From Sulfurimicrobium sp031426915 (lineage in GTDB: Bacteria; Pseudomonadota; Gammaproteobacteria; Burkholderiales; Sulfuricellaceae), in contig JASJPB010000025.1 in the NCBI GenBank assembly GCA_031426915.1, positions 1 to 64,000 on the forward strand: DNA of 64,000 nucleotides. The letters are read 5' to 3'. Position numbers and translations under genes: made by a program. The stretch's first letter is position 1. Every line of letters starts with the position of its first letter. The notes under the pieces are model-generated. The model was not told where the DNA came from, did not search any database, and saw only the letters and a program-made list of their open reading frames with translations. This document shows, piece by piece, positions 51,669 to 59,319 of the stretch.

Positions 51669-52193
51669 TCAGGGCGGAAAACGCAGCAGGGAAAAATTGC
51701 GCCCGTTGAGGATCGCCCGGCGCTCAATCTCCGCCGCCGACTCAAGCCAGCCTTTCTGCTCAAGAAACAACAGAAAGGCCCGCGTGCTTACCTTGCGGCA
51801 ATTTTCCGGCAACATGAAGCTGGCGCGGGCAATCTTGTGGTCTTCAAACAAAAATACGCCGGTGGATAGGGGATTCTCCAGGGCGAAATCGCTCATGGCT
51901 TCCTGAATGGCGAGTTCGCCGAGATTCGATTTTCTTGGTGCCGCTCCCAGAGCCTGTGCTTGCTGGTAGTGGCGGAATGTCCTGGTTGGCTGAACGGCCA
52001 GCTTGTTAGCATCCACCCATGCGCCAATGGCGTGGCTGGAAGGCGTCTGGTTGCGCGTCACCTCGTGCAGCACCATGTCCACAATGCGAACGGGCCAGCC
52101 CGGCTTGAGCAGCAGGTCGAGCGCGTCAGCGTAGGCCAGCGTGATGAGCGGGCCGGCATCGGGCAGGATGCGGATGGAGTCGCTTGAGGGCAT
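51669..52193 (-). CDS. PIN-domain-like toxin (VapC-type, predicted)
   Basis: A 174-aa protein with PIN features: an N-terminal Asp in RILPDAGPLITLAYADALDL, a Glu in VLHEVTRNQTPSS, and a late Asp in FLFEDHKIARASFM, the spacing of acidic residues in PIN nucleases. It is longer than typical VapC (about 130 aa). It follows the ribbon-helix-helix protein by 2 bp, the antitoxin-first order of vapBC-like pairs. Probably an RNase. Confidence 0.7.
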   Translation of the reverse strand: MPSSDSIRILPDAGPLITLAYADALDLLLKPGWPVRIVDMVLHEVTRNQTPSSHAIGAWVDANKLAVQPTRTFRHYQQAQALGAAPRKSNLGELAIQEAMSDFALENPLSTGVFLFEDHKIARASFMLPENCRKVSTRAFLLFLEQKGWLESAAEIERRAILNGRNFSLLRFPP

Positions 52194-52195
52194 GT

Positions 52196-52543
52196 TCAGG
52201 GATACAGGGCACGCAGATCATCCACCATGCCCTGGGTGGCGGTTTCCGGCAGACGCGGCATGGGCAGATGAGCCTGCGCCATGAGCAGGAACAGGTCTTC
52301 CGGGCTATCGATCCCCAGCGCGGCCATGGCCGTCAGATCGTCAAGGCGGCCCAGGGAAAAGTCGAGCAAGACCCTGAAATTCTGATTGCCGCCGTTTTCC
52401 GCGGCTTCAAAGGTTTCCACCAGATAACGCAGTTCGGCATTGAACAGCGCGTTGATCGAGGTATCGGACTTGGCGGCAATGATCTTGGCGCGCTTGAGCA
52501 GTTCCCGATCCACCGCGCCGGTAAAATTGACTGTTGTAGACAT
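52196..52543 (-). CDS. Ribbon-helix-helix-type antitoxin (predicted)
   Basis: A 115-aa protein whose first 45 residues (VNFTGAVDRELLKRAKIIAA, KSDTSINALFNAELRYLVE) have the RHH pattern of DNA-binding antitoxins; the C-terminal tail (LDDLTAMAALGIDSPEDLFL) would wrap the toxin. It lies directly upstream of the PIN-like gene. The palindrome at 52563-52575 near its promoter is the probable operator. Confidence 0.72.
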   Translation of the reverse strand: MSTTVNFTGAVDRELLKRAKIIAAKSDTSINALFNAELRYLVETFEAAENGGNQNFRVLLDFSLGRLDDLTAMAALGIDSPEDLFLLMAQAHLPMPRLPETATQGMVDDLRALYP

Positions 52544-52562
52544 GGTAGTCTCCGTGGCAATA

Positions 52563-52575
52563 GTGTGTCACACAC
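52563..52575. promoter_or_regulatory. Operator-like palindrome ahead of the antitoxin
   Basis: GTGTGTCACACAC is a perfect 13-nt palindrome 20 bp before the antitoxin ATG. A TATACT (minus strand, just upstream) could be its -10. The remaining sequence to 52784 holds a CCTTCGCCC/CTCGCCG-type hairpin but no gene. Confidence 0.6.
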
Positions 52576-52784
52576 AAATAAGTATAACACTTGATTATGT
52601 GTAATGTCCGTGACCGCATTATGAATGGCATAAGGGCGAATGGCCCTTCGCCCACCTGCGGCGAGAAAGGAGTGGACATTTTGCACATAGTACGATTGCA
52701 CTGAGGGAGAGTATCAACAGTATTGAGAACCCCGCCTATTTGTATCAAGATAGTCACTGACTTCCCTCTTGTAAGGACTCTCCC

Positions 52785-54278
52785 ATGTCCCAGCAATTAA
52801 GCCTGTCCAGGGCCGCGCGTCTGGTGGGTGTTACCCGTGGCGCGTTGCAGAAAAAAATCCAGAGCGGCGAATTGATATCCTTCGACGGCATGGTCACGGT
52901 GGACAATCTGCTGGCCGCCTACCCTGATGCCCAACTGGAAGACAACACCGAGTTCGACCGGGTTTCCCATATCAAGGAGCGGGCTTTCGGCAAGAGGGTG
53001 TTCGAGCGCGCGCTGCCGGAGGCGGAAGTGCTGGCGGCCCGGGTCACCGAATTGAGCACGGCGCTGGCGAACAGCCAGACCCAGGTCAAGCAGCTCAACA
53101 CCCTGCTTGACCGCCTGCGGGGAAAACTGGGCGAAATCGAGGACCAGTGCAGCGACGCGACTAGAGCCACGCTGGGAAATTTCAAAACCTGGCTCAAGGA
53201 CGAGATCGCTTCGGCCATGGAGCCGGGTTATCCCAACCCGCTGGCGGTCAGGAACGGCATGCTGCGCGTCATGTCCGCCCATGTGACGGTATTGCCCAGC
53301 GGCCACGATTTTTTCCTCGATGGCCAGGACACCCTGCTGGAAGCCGCCCTGCGCGCCGGCGTGCCGCTCAACTATGGCTGTAGCGGCGGCAACTGCGGTC
53401 TGTGCAAGGCCAAGGTGGTATCCGGCCAGATCAAGAAAGTGCGCCACCACGATTTCGTGATCCAGGATGCCGAAAAAAGTCAGGGCTATGTGCTGCTATG
53501 CAGCAATACCGCCGTCAGCGATGTGGAAATCGAAGCGCCGGTGGCGGGCGGGGTGCAGGATATCCCGTTTCAGCAGATCACCGCCACGGTCAAGGCGATC
53601 GAGGCGCTGGGTCCGGACATGGCATTGCTGCATATGCAAACGCCGCGCACCCGGCGCTTGCGTTTCCTGGCCGGGCAGTACGTCACGCTACGGGTGGGAA
53701 AATCCCTTGCAGCCGACCTGCCCATCGCCAGTTGCCCCTGCGATGACCGCAACCTGCTGTTCCATGTACGCCGCATGCCCGGCAACCTGTTTTCCGATTA
53801 TGTCTTCAACCGTCTCAAGCGCAATGATGTGGTGGATGTCGAGGGGCCGCAGGGCGAATTCATCCTGCAGGAGAAATCGCCGCGCCCGCTGTATTTCATT
53901 GCCTTCGACGCCGGATTCGCGCCCATCAAGAGCCTGATCGAGCACGCCATGTCGCTGGATGCGGAAATCATCAACCTGTACTGGGTCGGGTCGGATGAAG
54001 AACATGTTTACATGCCGAATATCGCCCGCGCCTGGGCCGATGCGCTGGACAATTTCCACTACGAATCCCTGATCGCGGGTTATGACTTGCGCGCTGTCAA
54101 CGGCAAACGCGAGGATGCCTTGCGCGCAAAGCTGCTGGAAATCCTGCATGGGCGCCCCAACCTGACGGAAGGCGATATCTATTTGGCCGGCCCTGAATCC
54201 GCCGTGGCTGTGGCGGAGCGATTTTTCCTCGGTCTCGGCCTGCCCAAAACACGGGTGTTTGCCGGAATCGTGAAATAA
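52785..54278 (+). CDS. Fusion of HTH/coiled-coil N terminus, [2Fe-2S] ferredoxin and ferredoxin-NADP reductase domains
   Basis: A 497-aa protein. Residues 1-45 read SLSRAARLVGVTRGALQKKI, a MerR/helix-turn-helix-like segment followed by ISFDGMVTVDNLLAAYPD. A coiled coil follows (about 80-140). Residues 160-250 are a plant-type ferredoxin with Cys199, 204, 207 and 239 (NYGCSGGNCGLCKAK, VLLCS). Then come FAD and NAD(P) domains of the FNR type (FLAGQYVTLRVG, AGFAPIKSLIEH), as in CDP-6-deoxyglucoseen reductase and phenol hydroxylase reductases. The usual RxYS flavin motif is replaced by LPIAS. AAGGA precedes the ATG. Electron donor for an unknown partner; the N terminus is unusual. Confidence 0.88.
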   Translation: MSQQLSLSRAARLVGVTRGALQKKIQSGELISFDGMVTVDNLLAAYPDAQLEDNTEFDRVSHIKERAFGKRVFERALPEAEVLAARVTELSTALANSQTQVKQLNTLLDRLRGKLGEIEDQCSDATRATLGNFKTWLKDEIASAMEPGYPNPLAVRNGMLRVMSAHVTVLPSGHDFFLDGQDTLLEAALRAGVPLNYGCSGGNCGLCKAKVVSGQIKKVRHHDFVIQDAEKSQGYVLLCSNTAVSDVEIEAPVAGGVQDIPFQQITATVKAIEALGPDMALLHMQTPRTRRLRFLAGQYVTLRVGKSLAADLPIASCPCDDRNLLFHVRRMPGNLFSDYVFNRLKRNDVVDVEGPQGEFILQEKSPRPLYFIAFDAGFAPIKSLIEHAMSLDAEIINLYWVGSDEEHVYMPNIARAWADALDNFHYESLIAGYDLRAVNGKREDALRAKLLEILHGRPNLTEGDIYLAGPESAVAVAERFFLGLGLPKTRVFAGIVK

Positions 54279-54298
54279 ATAACCTCAAGGAGATTTTG

Positions 54299-54541
54299 AT
54301 GAGCAAACCCGTTTGCGCCCAGCGCGCGCCCTATGCCCTGGAACTGGAAGCCGGCGATTACTGGTGGTGTTCCTGCGGCAAGTCCAAATCCCAGCCGTTT
54401 TGCGATGGCGCGCACAAGGGCGGCGGGTTCGCGCCGCAAAAATTCACCCTGGCCGAAAAAACCAAGGTCTGGTTATGCGGATGCAAGGCCAGCGCCGACA
54501 AGCCCTTCTGCGACGGGGCGCACAAGACGCTGGAAGGCTAG
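54299..54541 (+). CDS. Double CDGSH-type iron-sulfur protein
   Basis: An 80-aa protein with two CDGSH motifs: CSCGKSKSQPFCDGAH and CGCKASADKPFCDGAH, each with three Cys and one His ligand for a [2Fe-2S] cluster. It is like bacterial MitoNEET-type proteins, which transfer clusters or electrons. AAGGAG precedes the ATG by 6 nt. It starts 20 bp after the ferredoxin-reductase fusion and is probably co-transcribed with it, which hints at a redox partnership. Confidence 0.93.
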   Translation: MSKPVCAQRAPYALELEAGDYWWCSCGKSKSQPFCDGAHKGGGFAPQKFTLAEKTKVWLCGCKASADKPFCDGAHKTLEG

Positions 54542-54550
54542 CAGATTTCC

Positions 54551-56845
54551 ATGTCTCCCAGCATCCATCAACGCATTGCCGAGGAACTCGGCGCCCACGA
54601 GCGTCAGGTTGCCGCCGCCGTGGCCTTGCTCGACGACGGCGCCACGGTGCCTTTCATATCCCGCTACCGCAAGGAAGCCACCGGCGGCCTTGACGATACC
54701 CAGATGCGCAATCTGGAAGAGCGCCTGCGCTATCTGCGCGAACTGGAGACGCGTCGCACCGCCATCCTAAGCAGCATCGCCGAACAGGGCAAGCTCACGC
54801 CGGAACTGACAGCGGCGATCCACGGCGCCGAAACCAAGGTGGCGCTGGAAGACCTGTACCTGCCCTACAAACTCAAACGCCGTACCAAGGCCCAGATCGC
54901 GCGCGAAGCCGGGCTGGAGCCGCTGGCGCTGGCGCTGCTGGAGAACCCCGCCCTCGACCCGGAGCCAGCAGCGGCGGCGTACATCAACCTTCAAAAGGGC
55001 GTGGCCGACGTCAAGGCCGCGCTGGATGGGGCACGCCAGATCCTGATGGAAAAATTCGCCGAGGACGGCGAACTGCTGGGCCAATTGAGAGAATTCCTGT
55101 GGCGCGAAGCCTCCCTCAAATCCAGCCTGGAAGAAGGCAAGGCGGATACCGGGGCGAAGTTCTCCGATTATTTCGACTATCACGAGCCGATCCGGAACAT
55201 CCCGTCCCACCGCGCGCTGGCCCTGCTGCGCGGACGCAACGAGGGCGTGCTCCATGTCGCGCTGCTGGTGGGCGACATGACCCAGCCCGCGCCGCGCGGC
55301 ACGCTCCATCCCTGCGAAATTGCCGTTGCCAAACGTTTCGGCATCGCCGAACGCGGCCGCCCGGCCGATGCCTGGCTGCTGGAGTGCGCGCGCTTCGCGT
55401 GGAAGGTGAAAATTTCCACCCACCTCGAAAGCGAGCTCGTCGCGCGCCTGCGCGAGTCCGCCGAGGCCGAGGCCATCAAGGTCTTCGCGCGCAACCTGCA
55501 CAGCCTGCTGCTGGCCGCGCCTGCGGGCCACAAGGCGGTGCTCGGGCTCGATCCCGGCCTGCGCACCGGGGTCAAGGTGGCGCTGGTGGATGCGACCGGC
55601 AAAATGCTCGAAACCGCCACCATCTACCCGCATGCGCCGCGCAATGACTGGGACCGCTCCATCGACCAGCTCGCCGAGCTGGCGCGCAGGCATGGCGCGG
55701 CGCTGGTAAGCATCGGCAACGGCACCGCCTCGCGCGAAACCGACCAGCTGACAGCGGAACTCATCAAGCGTCATCCCGAACTGAAGCTGCAAAAAGTGGT
55801 GGTGAGCGAGGCGGGCGCTTCGGTGTATTCCGCTTCCGCGTTCGCCGCCAACGAGTTCCCCGAGCTGGACGTGAGCCTGCGCGGAGCGGTGTCCATCGCG
55901 CGCCGCCTGCAGGACCCGCTGGCGGAACTGGTGAAAATCGACCCCAAGGCGATCGGCGTCGGCCAGTACCAGCATGATGTCAACCAGTCCGAACTGGCGC
56001 GCAGCCTGGATGCGGTGGTGGAAGACTGCGTCAACGCGGTGGGAGTGGATGTCAACACGGCTTCCGAGCCCCTGCTGGAAAGGGTCTCGGGTCTATCCAG
56101 CACACTCGCGCGCAACATCGTCGAGTTCCGCAACCTGAACGGCGCCTTCAAGACCCGCGCCCAGCTCAGGCAGGTTCCGCGTCTCGGCGACAAGGCCTTC
56201 GAGCAGGCGGCCGGGTTCCTGCGCATCGCCGGCGGTGACACCCCGCTGGACGCCTCCGGGGTGCACCCCGAGGCTTACCCGGTGGTGCAGCGCATTCTGG
56301 CTGCCAGCGGCCGCGAAATTCGCCAGGTCATAGGCGACGGAGTTTTCCTGAGATCCCTCGATGCGCGCAAATTTATTGATGAAAAATTCGGCCTGCCCAC
56401 CGTGACGGATATTCTGAAGGAACTGGAAAAACCCGGCCGCGACCCCCGTCCCGAATTCAGGGCCGCTGTATTCAGGGAGGGTGTCGAGGCCTTGAAAGAC
56501 CTCCAGCCCGGCATGGTGCTGGAAGGCGTGGTGACCAATGTCACCAACTTCGGCGCTTTCGTCGACATCGGGGTGCATCAGGACGGTCTGGTGCATATCT
56601 CCGCGCTGGCCGACAAATTTGTCAAAGACCCGCATACGGTGGTCAAGGCGGGAGATGTGGTCAAGGTAAAGGTGCTGGAGGTGGACGAAAAACGCCGTCG
56701 CGTCGCGCTGACCATGCGACTCACCGAGCGGCCAGCTCCAGCCGCGCCCAAAAACGACAAGCGCCAGAACATCAAGCCACCGCGCCAGGAGCCGGCACCG
56801 CAAGGCACCATGGCGGCAGCGCTGGCAAAATTGCGCCAAGCTTGA
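54551..56845 (+). CDS. tex: Tex RNA-binding transcription accessory protein
   Basis: A 764-aa protein with the full Tex layout: N-terminal helical domain (AAVALLDDGATVPFISRYRK), YqgF/RNase H-like domain (VLGLDPGLRTGVKVALVDAT), helix-hairpin-helix region (VNAVGVDVNTASEPLLERVS), and a C-terminal S1 domain (LEGVVTNVTNFGAFVDIGVH). Homologous to eukaryotic Spt6. A lysine/proline-rich tail ends the protein. It is 9 bp after the CDGSH gene and may be the last gene of that operon. A paired GC-rich repeat follows. Confidence 0.97.
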   Translation: MSPSIHQRIAEELGAHERQVAAAVALLDDGATVPFISRYRKEATGGLDDTQMRNLEERLRYLRELETRRTAILSSIAEQGKLTPELTAAIHGAETKVALEDLYLPYKLKRRTKAQIAREAGLEPLALALLENPALDPEPAAAAYINLQKGVADVKAALDGARQILMEKFAEDGELLGQLREFLWREASLKSSLEEGKADTGAKFSDYFDYHEPIRNIPSHRALALLRGRNEGVLHVALLVGDMTQPAPRGTLHPCEIAVAKRFGIAERGRPADAWLLECARFAWKVKISTHLESELVARLRESAEAEAIKVFARNLHSLLLAAPAGHKAVLGLDPGLRTGVKVALVDATGKMLETATIYPHAPRNDWDRSIDQLAELARRHGAALVSIGNGTASRETDQLTAELIKRHPELKLQKVVVSEAGASVYSASAFAANEFPELDVSLRGAVSIARRLQDPLAELVKIDPKAIGVGQYQHDVNQSELARSLDAVVEDCVNAVGVDVNTASEPLLERVSGLSSTLARNIVEFRNLNGAFKTRAQLRQVPRLGDKAFEQAAGFLRIAGGDTPLDASGVHPEAYPVVQRILAASGREIRQVIGDGVFLRSLDARKFIDEKFGLPTVTDILKELEKPGRDPRPEFRAAVFREGVEALKDLQPGMVLEGVVTNVTNFGAFVDIGVHQDGLVHISALADKFVKDPHTVVKAGDVVKVKVLEVDEKRRRVALTMRLTERPAPAAPKNDKRQNIKPPRQEPAPQGTMAAALAKLRQA

Positions 56846-56877
56846 ATGAACCAGATAGCGTGTAATAGCACGCGGAC

Positions 56878-57012
56878 ACCTCCCCCCTGATAAGGGGGGA
56901 CCGAGGGGGGTTGCAGTTTTTCACCCATCCCAAAAGCGTTTGGGGGAAATAACGGCTTTTTTGCCGGAAATCGGCAAACCCCTCCCGGCCTCCCCTTGTC
57001 AGGGGAGGAGGT
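56878..57012. repeat. GC-rich compound inverted repeat after tex
   Basis: Left arm 56878-56912 (CCTCCCCCCTGATAAGGGGG) and right arm 56977-57012 (CCTCCCCTTGTCAGGGGAGG) each form a hairpin and are also imperfect reverse complements of one another. This is a common CTCCCC-type intergenic repeat; the first hairpin could end tex transcription. Confidence 0.75.
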
Positions 57013-57108
57013 TCAAGGTGGCGCAGGCTACCGGGAAGGAATTCAAGGCGCAAAGCGCTGTCCATGGTTATAGTTGATGGTAAAAACACAGATGAGGCGG
57101 GAGACGGT

Positions 57109-57771
57109 ATGACTGAATTCATCGAGCGCGACATGCTCTGGCTGGTGCTCGCATGGCTGGGGTATTTTGCGCTGCATTCCACGCTGGCCTCGCTGGAACT
57201 GAAGCGCCGGGTCGCCGCCGCGCGGCCGCACTGGATGCCCTATTACCGGCTGGGCTTCAATGTGCTGGCTCTGCTCCTGCTGCTGCCCATCCTGTGGCTA
57301 ACCTACCGCGACCCCGGGCCTGTGCTGTGGCGCTGGCAAGGATTGGGTTTCTGGCTAGCCAACGGCCTGGCGCTGGCGGCGCTGGGCGGATTCTGGCATA
57401 CCCTGAAAAGCTACGACATGCAGGAGTTCCTCGGCCTGCGGCAGTGGAAATCTCATGTGGAACGGGTGGAAGACCAGGAGCATTTCCACCTTTCCTGGTA
57501 TCACCGCTTTGTGCGCCATCCCTGGTATTTCCTTGGCCTGGTGCTGATCTGGACGCGCGACATGAACGCGCTGACGCTGCTGTCCAGCGCGATAATCACG
57601 CTCTATTTCATGCTCGGCTCGCGCCTGGAGGAGAAAAAACTGCTGGTGTATCACGGCGAAACCTACCGCCGCTACATGGCGCGCGTACCCGGCCTGATCC
57701 CGTTGCCGTGGAAATTCCTGAGCGAGCGTGAGAGGAAAGCCCTGACGGGCACTAATCCGGATTTCATCTGA
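57109..57771 (+). CDS. PEMT/ICMT-type membrane methyltransferase family protein
   Basis: A 220-aa membrane protein with about five helices (FERDMLWLVLAWLGYFALHS, FNVLALLLLLPILW). The catalytic pattern RHPWYFLGLVLIW and the later EEKKLLVYHGETYRRYMARV plus PGLIPLPW are the signature of the isoprenylcysteine/phosphatidylethanolamine N-methyltransferase superfamily. The substrate (lipid or small molecule) is unknown. I start at the ATG at 57109 behind GGGAG, not at the earlier GTG/ATG frame extension. The 3' end contains the left copy of a 26-bp direct repeat. Confidence 0.88.
   Translation: MTEFIERDMLWLVLAWLGYFALHSTLASLELKRRVAAARPHWMPYYRLGFNVLALLLLLPILWLTYRDPGPVLWRWQGLGFWLANGLALAALGGFWHTLKSYDMQEFLGLRQWKSHVERVEDQEHFHLSWYHRFVRHPWYFLGLVLIWTRDMNALTLLSSAIITLYFMLGSRLEEKKLLVYHGETYRRYMARVPGLIPLPWKFLSERERKALTGTNPDFI
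57703..57728 (+). repeat. Direct repeat, left copy (possible attL)
   Basis: TTGCCGTGGAAATTCCTGAG plus CGAGCG, identical to 59262-59287. It lies within the 3' end of the methyltransferase gene. Confidence 0.75.
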
Positions 57772-57910
57772 CACGCGCTGTCAGGAACGGAGTTCCGTTT
57801 TCGACCCAAAAGAGACTGTCGGCGTTTCAAGAAGCAGACTTTCAACGTTTGAATTCACTGGCCTGTGCGGCTTTTCGCGAACGTTCTGTGCAAGATTGGT
57901 TACAACTCAT

Positions 57911-58432
57911 TCAATGTGCACCGGACGATGGTGCTTCGGGATTCAGATGTTTCCATAGGCGGTCAGCGTTGCGCTTGAGCTGCTCATTTGACGTACCGTA
58001 TTTTTTTAGCAGTGTGTCGATTAGTTTGTTGACAACGATATCTCGGCGTTTGACCTCGTGTTTGAGCTCAACAAGTTCTTGCTCGATTTCGAGCCGGTCA
58101 TTTGGGTTTGCGAGGCGCTCTGCATTGCGTGTAAGGAAACCATGAACGACTTCATTTCGCATTTTCACACCTTCACCAAGAAACACGTCGATATCTTCTG
58201 GCACTTCGATATTTTCTCGTAGTGACTTGAGAAGAGCACCCAGAGTCTTTTTCGAATGGAAGTCCCACGACGCCTGAAATGCTCCGTTCTGGCCGTGGGA
58301 GGACTCGTGTCTCATGAGTGACAAAAGGAAGCAAAGGCTGGATTCTAAACATTGGCAAATGTAGACGGCCTTACCGAACTCTAGAAAGACGGTGGCCATT
58401 AGTTCTGGCGTGTTGTCGGTAGTCGCAGACAT
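57911..58432 (-). CDS. Hypothetical protein in low-GC islet (173 aa)
   Basis: I do not recognise this protein. It is soluble and helix-rich, with KAVYICQCLESSLCFLLSLM, EVPEDIDVFLGEGVKMRNEV and a charged C-terminal half. The block KMRNEVVHGFL resembles the RNxxxH element of HEPN nuclease-like proteins (RNEVVH), which often carry defence or toxin functions; this is only a similarity. AGGAG precedes the ATG at 6 nt. GC content is lower than in neighbouring genes. It is inside the repeat-bounded islet 57772-59260. Confidence 0.72.
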   Translation of the reverse strand: MSATTDNTPELMATVFLEFGKAVYICQCLESSLCFLLSLMRHESSHGQNGAFQASWDFHSKKTLGALLKSLRENIEVPEDIDVFLGEGVKMRNEVVHGFLTRNAERLANPNDRLEIEQELVELKHEVKRRDIVVNKLIDTLLKKYGTSNEQLKRNADRLWKHLNPEAPSSGAH

Positions 58433-58516
58433 CGTGGGGCTCCTGAGGTCTAATGAGATAGGAAAATGATCGCTTTTGTGTAGTCCCGCTCGGACGTAGG
58501 ATTGGACCTCATGAGG

Positions 58517-59059
58517 TTAATGCTGGTTGTTCCATGAAAATTCGCAAGTAGAAAAGAATGATCCTTGGGAAGCGTTCATGCCAAACACATCAATACCTTG
58601 GGAAGTGATGAACGCAGTTCCGAGTTTCGGAAAAAAGGAATACATAGTGACAGCCTGAGGCTGTGTTATTTCAATCGCGGATATGTGATCGGGAGTGAAA
58701 GTGACGATTTTTGCCTCAGAGATTGGATTAGGGGAACAACAATATGGCATACCCAGTTCTTTCGCTTTCTTTTTTTGATTTAACTCAGTAGCTGATTCTG
58801 ACCAAATAACTGCAAGTTCCTTCTTCCCTGAATCAACAATGAACGTAGGCTTTTCTTCGTAACCACTTACTTTCGGTCCTTTGAGGTGCGATTTCGGCAG
58901 AGGCTTGTTGTCCATCTTGGCTTGGACGCGTTCAAAGCTGGACACTCCATATTCAGTTTGAGAACCCTTTGGAATGTCACACAAGATCGTTACAAGGGGA
59001 GCTGCAAACGAAAGGGACGGAGCCAAACATACGAGAAGAAAAACGCGAAACTGCTTCAT
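58517..59059 (-). CDS. Hypothetical exported protein in low-GC islet (180 aa)
   Basis: I do not recognise this protein. The signal peptide (FRVFLLVCLAPSLSFA) is followed by a soluble domain with four cysteines (TILCDIPKGSQTEYG, PYCCSPNP, FSTCEFSWN). TVTF-type strands at the end suggest a beta-fold. The ATG at 59059 has GAGG upstream; the longer ORF is unlikely. Low GC and atypical codons indicate foreign origin. Together with the preceding gene it forms the islet's cargo. Confidence 0.72.
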   Translation of the reverse strand: MKQFRVFLLVCLAPSLSFAAPLVTILCDIPKGSQTEYGVSSFERVQAKMDNKPLPKSHLKGPKVSGYEEKPTFIVDSGKKELAVIWSESATELNQKKKAKELGMPYCCSPNPISEAKIVTFTPDHISAIEITQPQAVTMYSFFPKLGTAFITSQGIDVFGMNASQGSFFSTCEFSWNNQH

Positions 59060-59216
59060 TATCTTACCCCTCACGATTGTGATGCCCAACTCGGTTATAG
59101 GGAGACTATTAAATTTAGAAAACCCACTAAGCAAAGAGTACACTCAGAACAACCCAATGTCTGCATTCGAGAAATTTCTTCAGTGACCGCTCTTGGCACG
59201 TTGCAGCCCTTCTGGA

Positions 59217-59254
59217 TCAGACTTAATCCGCACGCCATGCAAGACCAAGTCTGA
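59217..59254. other. Hairpin-like inverted repeat at islet right edge
   Basis: TCAGACTT (59217-59224) and AAGTCTGA (59247-59254) form an 8-bp inverted repeat 8 bp before the right direct repeat. The rest of 59060-59319 shows no gene. Confidence 0.5.
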
Positions 59255-59261
59255 ACCACGC

Positions 59262-59287
59262 TTGCCGTGGAAATTCCTGAGCGAGCG
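59262..59287 (+). repeat. Direct repeat, right copy (possible attR)
   Basis: Identical to 57703-57728 over 26 bp; beyond that it diverges but still translates as a similar peptide (SERDRKELTG here, SERERKALTG at the left copy), so it is the remnant of a related gene end. Confidence 0.75.
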
Positions 59288-59319
59288 GGACAGAAAGGAG
59301 CTGACTGGTCGGCTGACGT

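Noticed and set aside
54767..55975. 402-aa minus-strand open frame opposite tex
   Set aside because: Gln/Arg/Gly-rich antisense composition without motifs; tex is certain.
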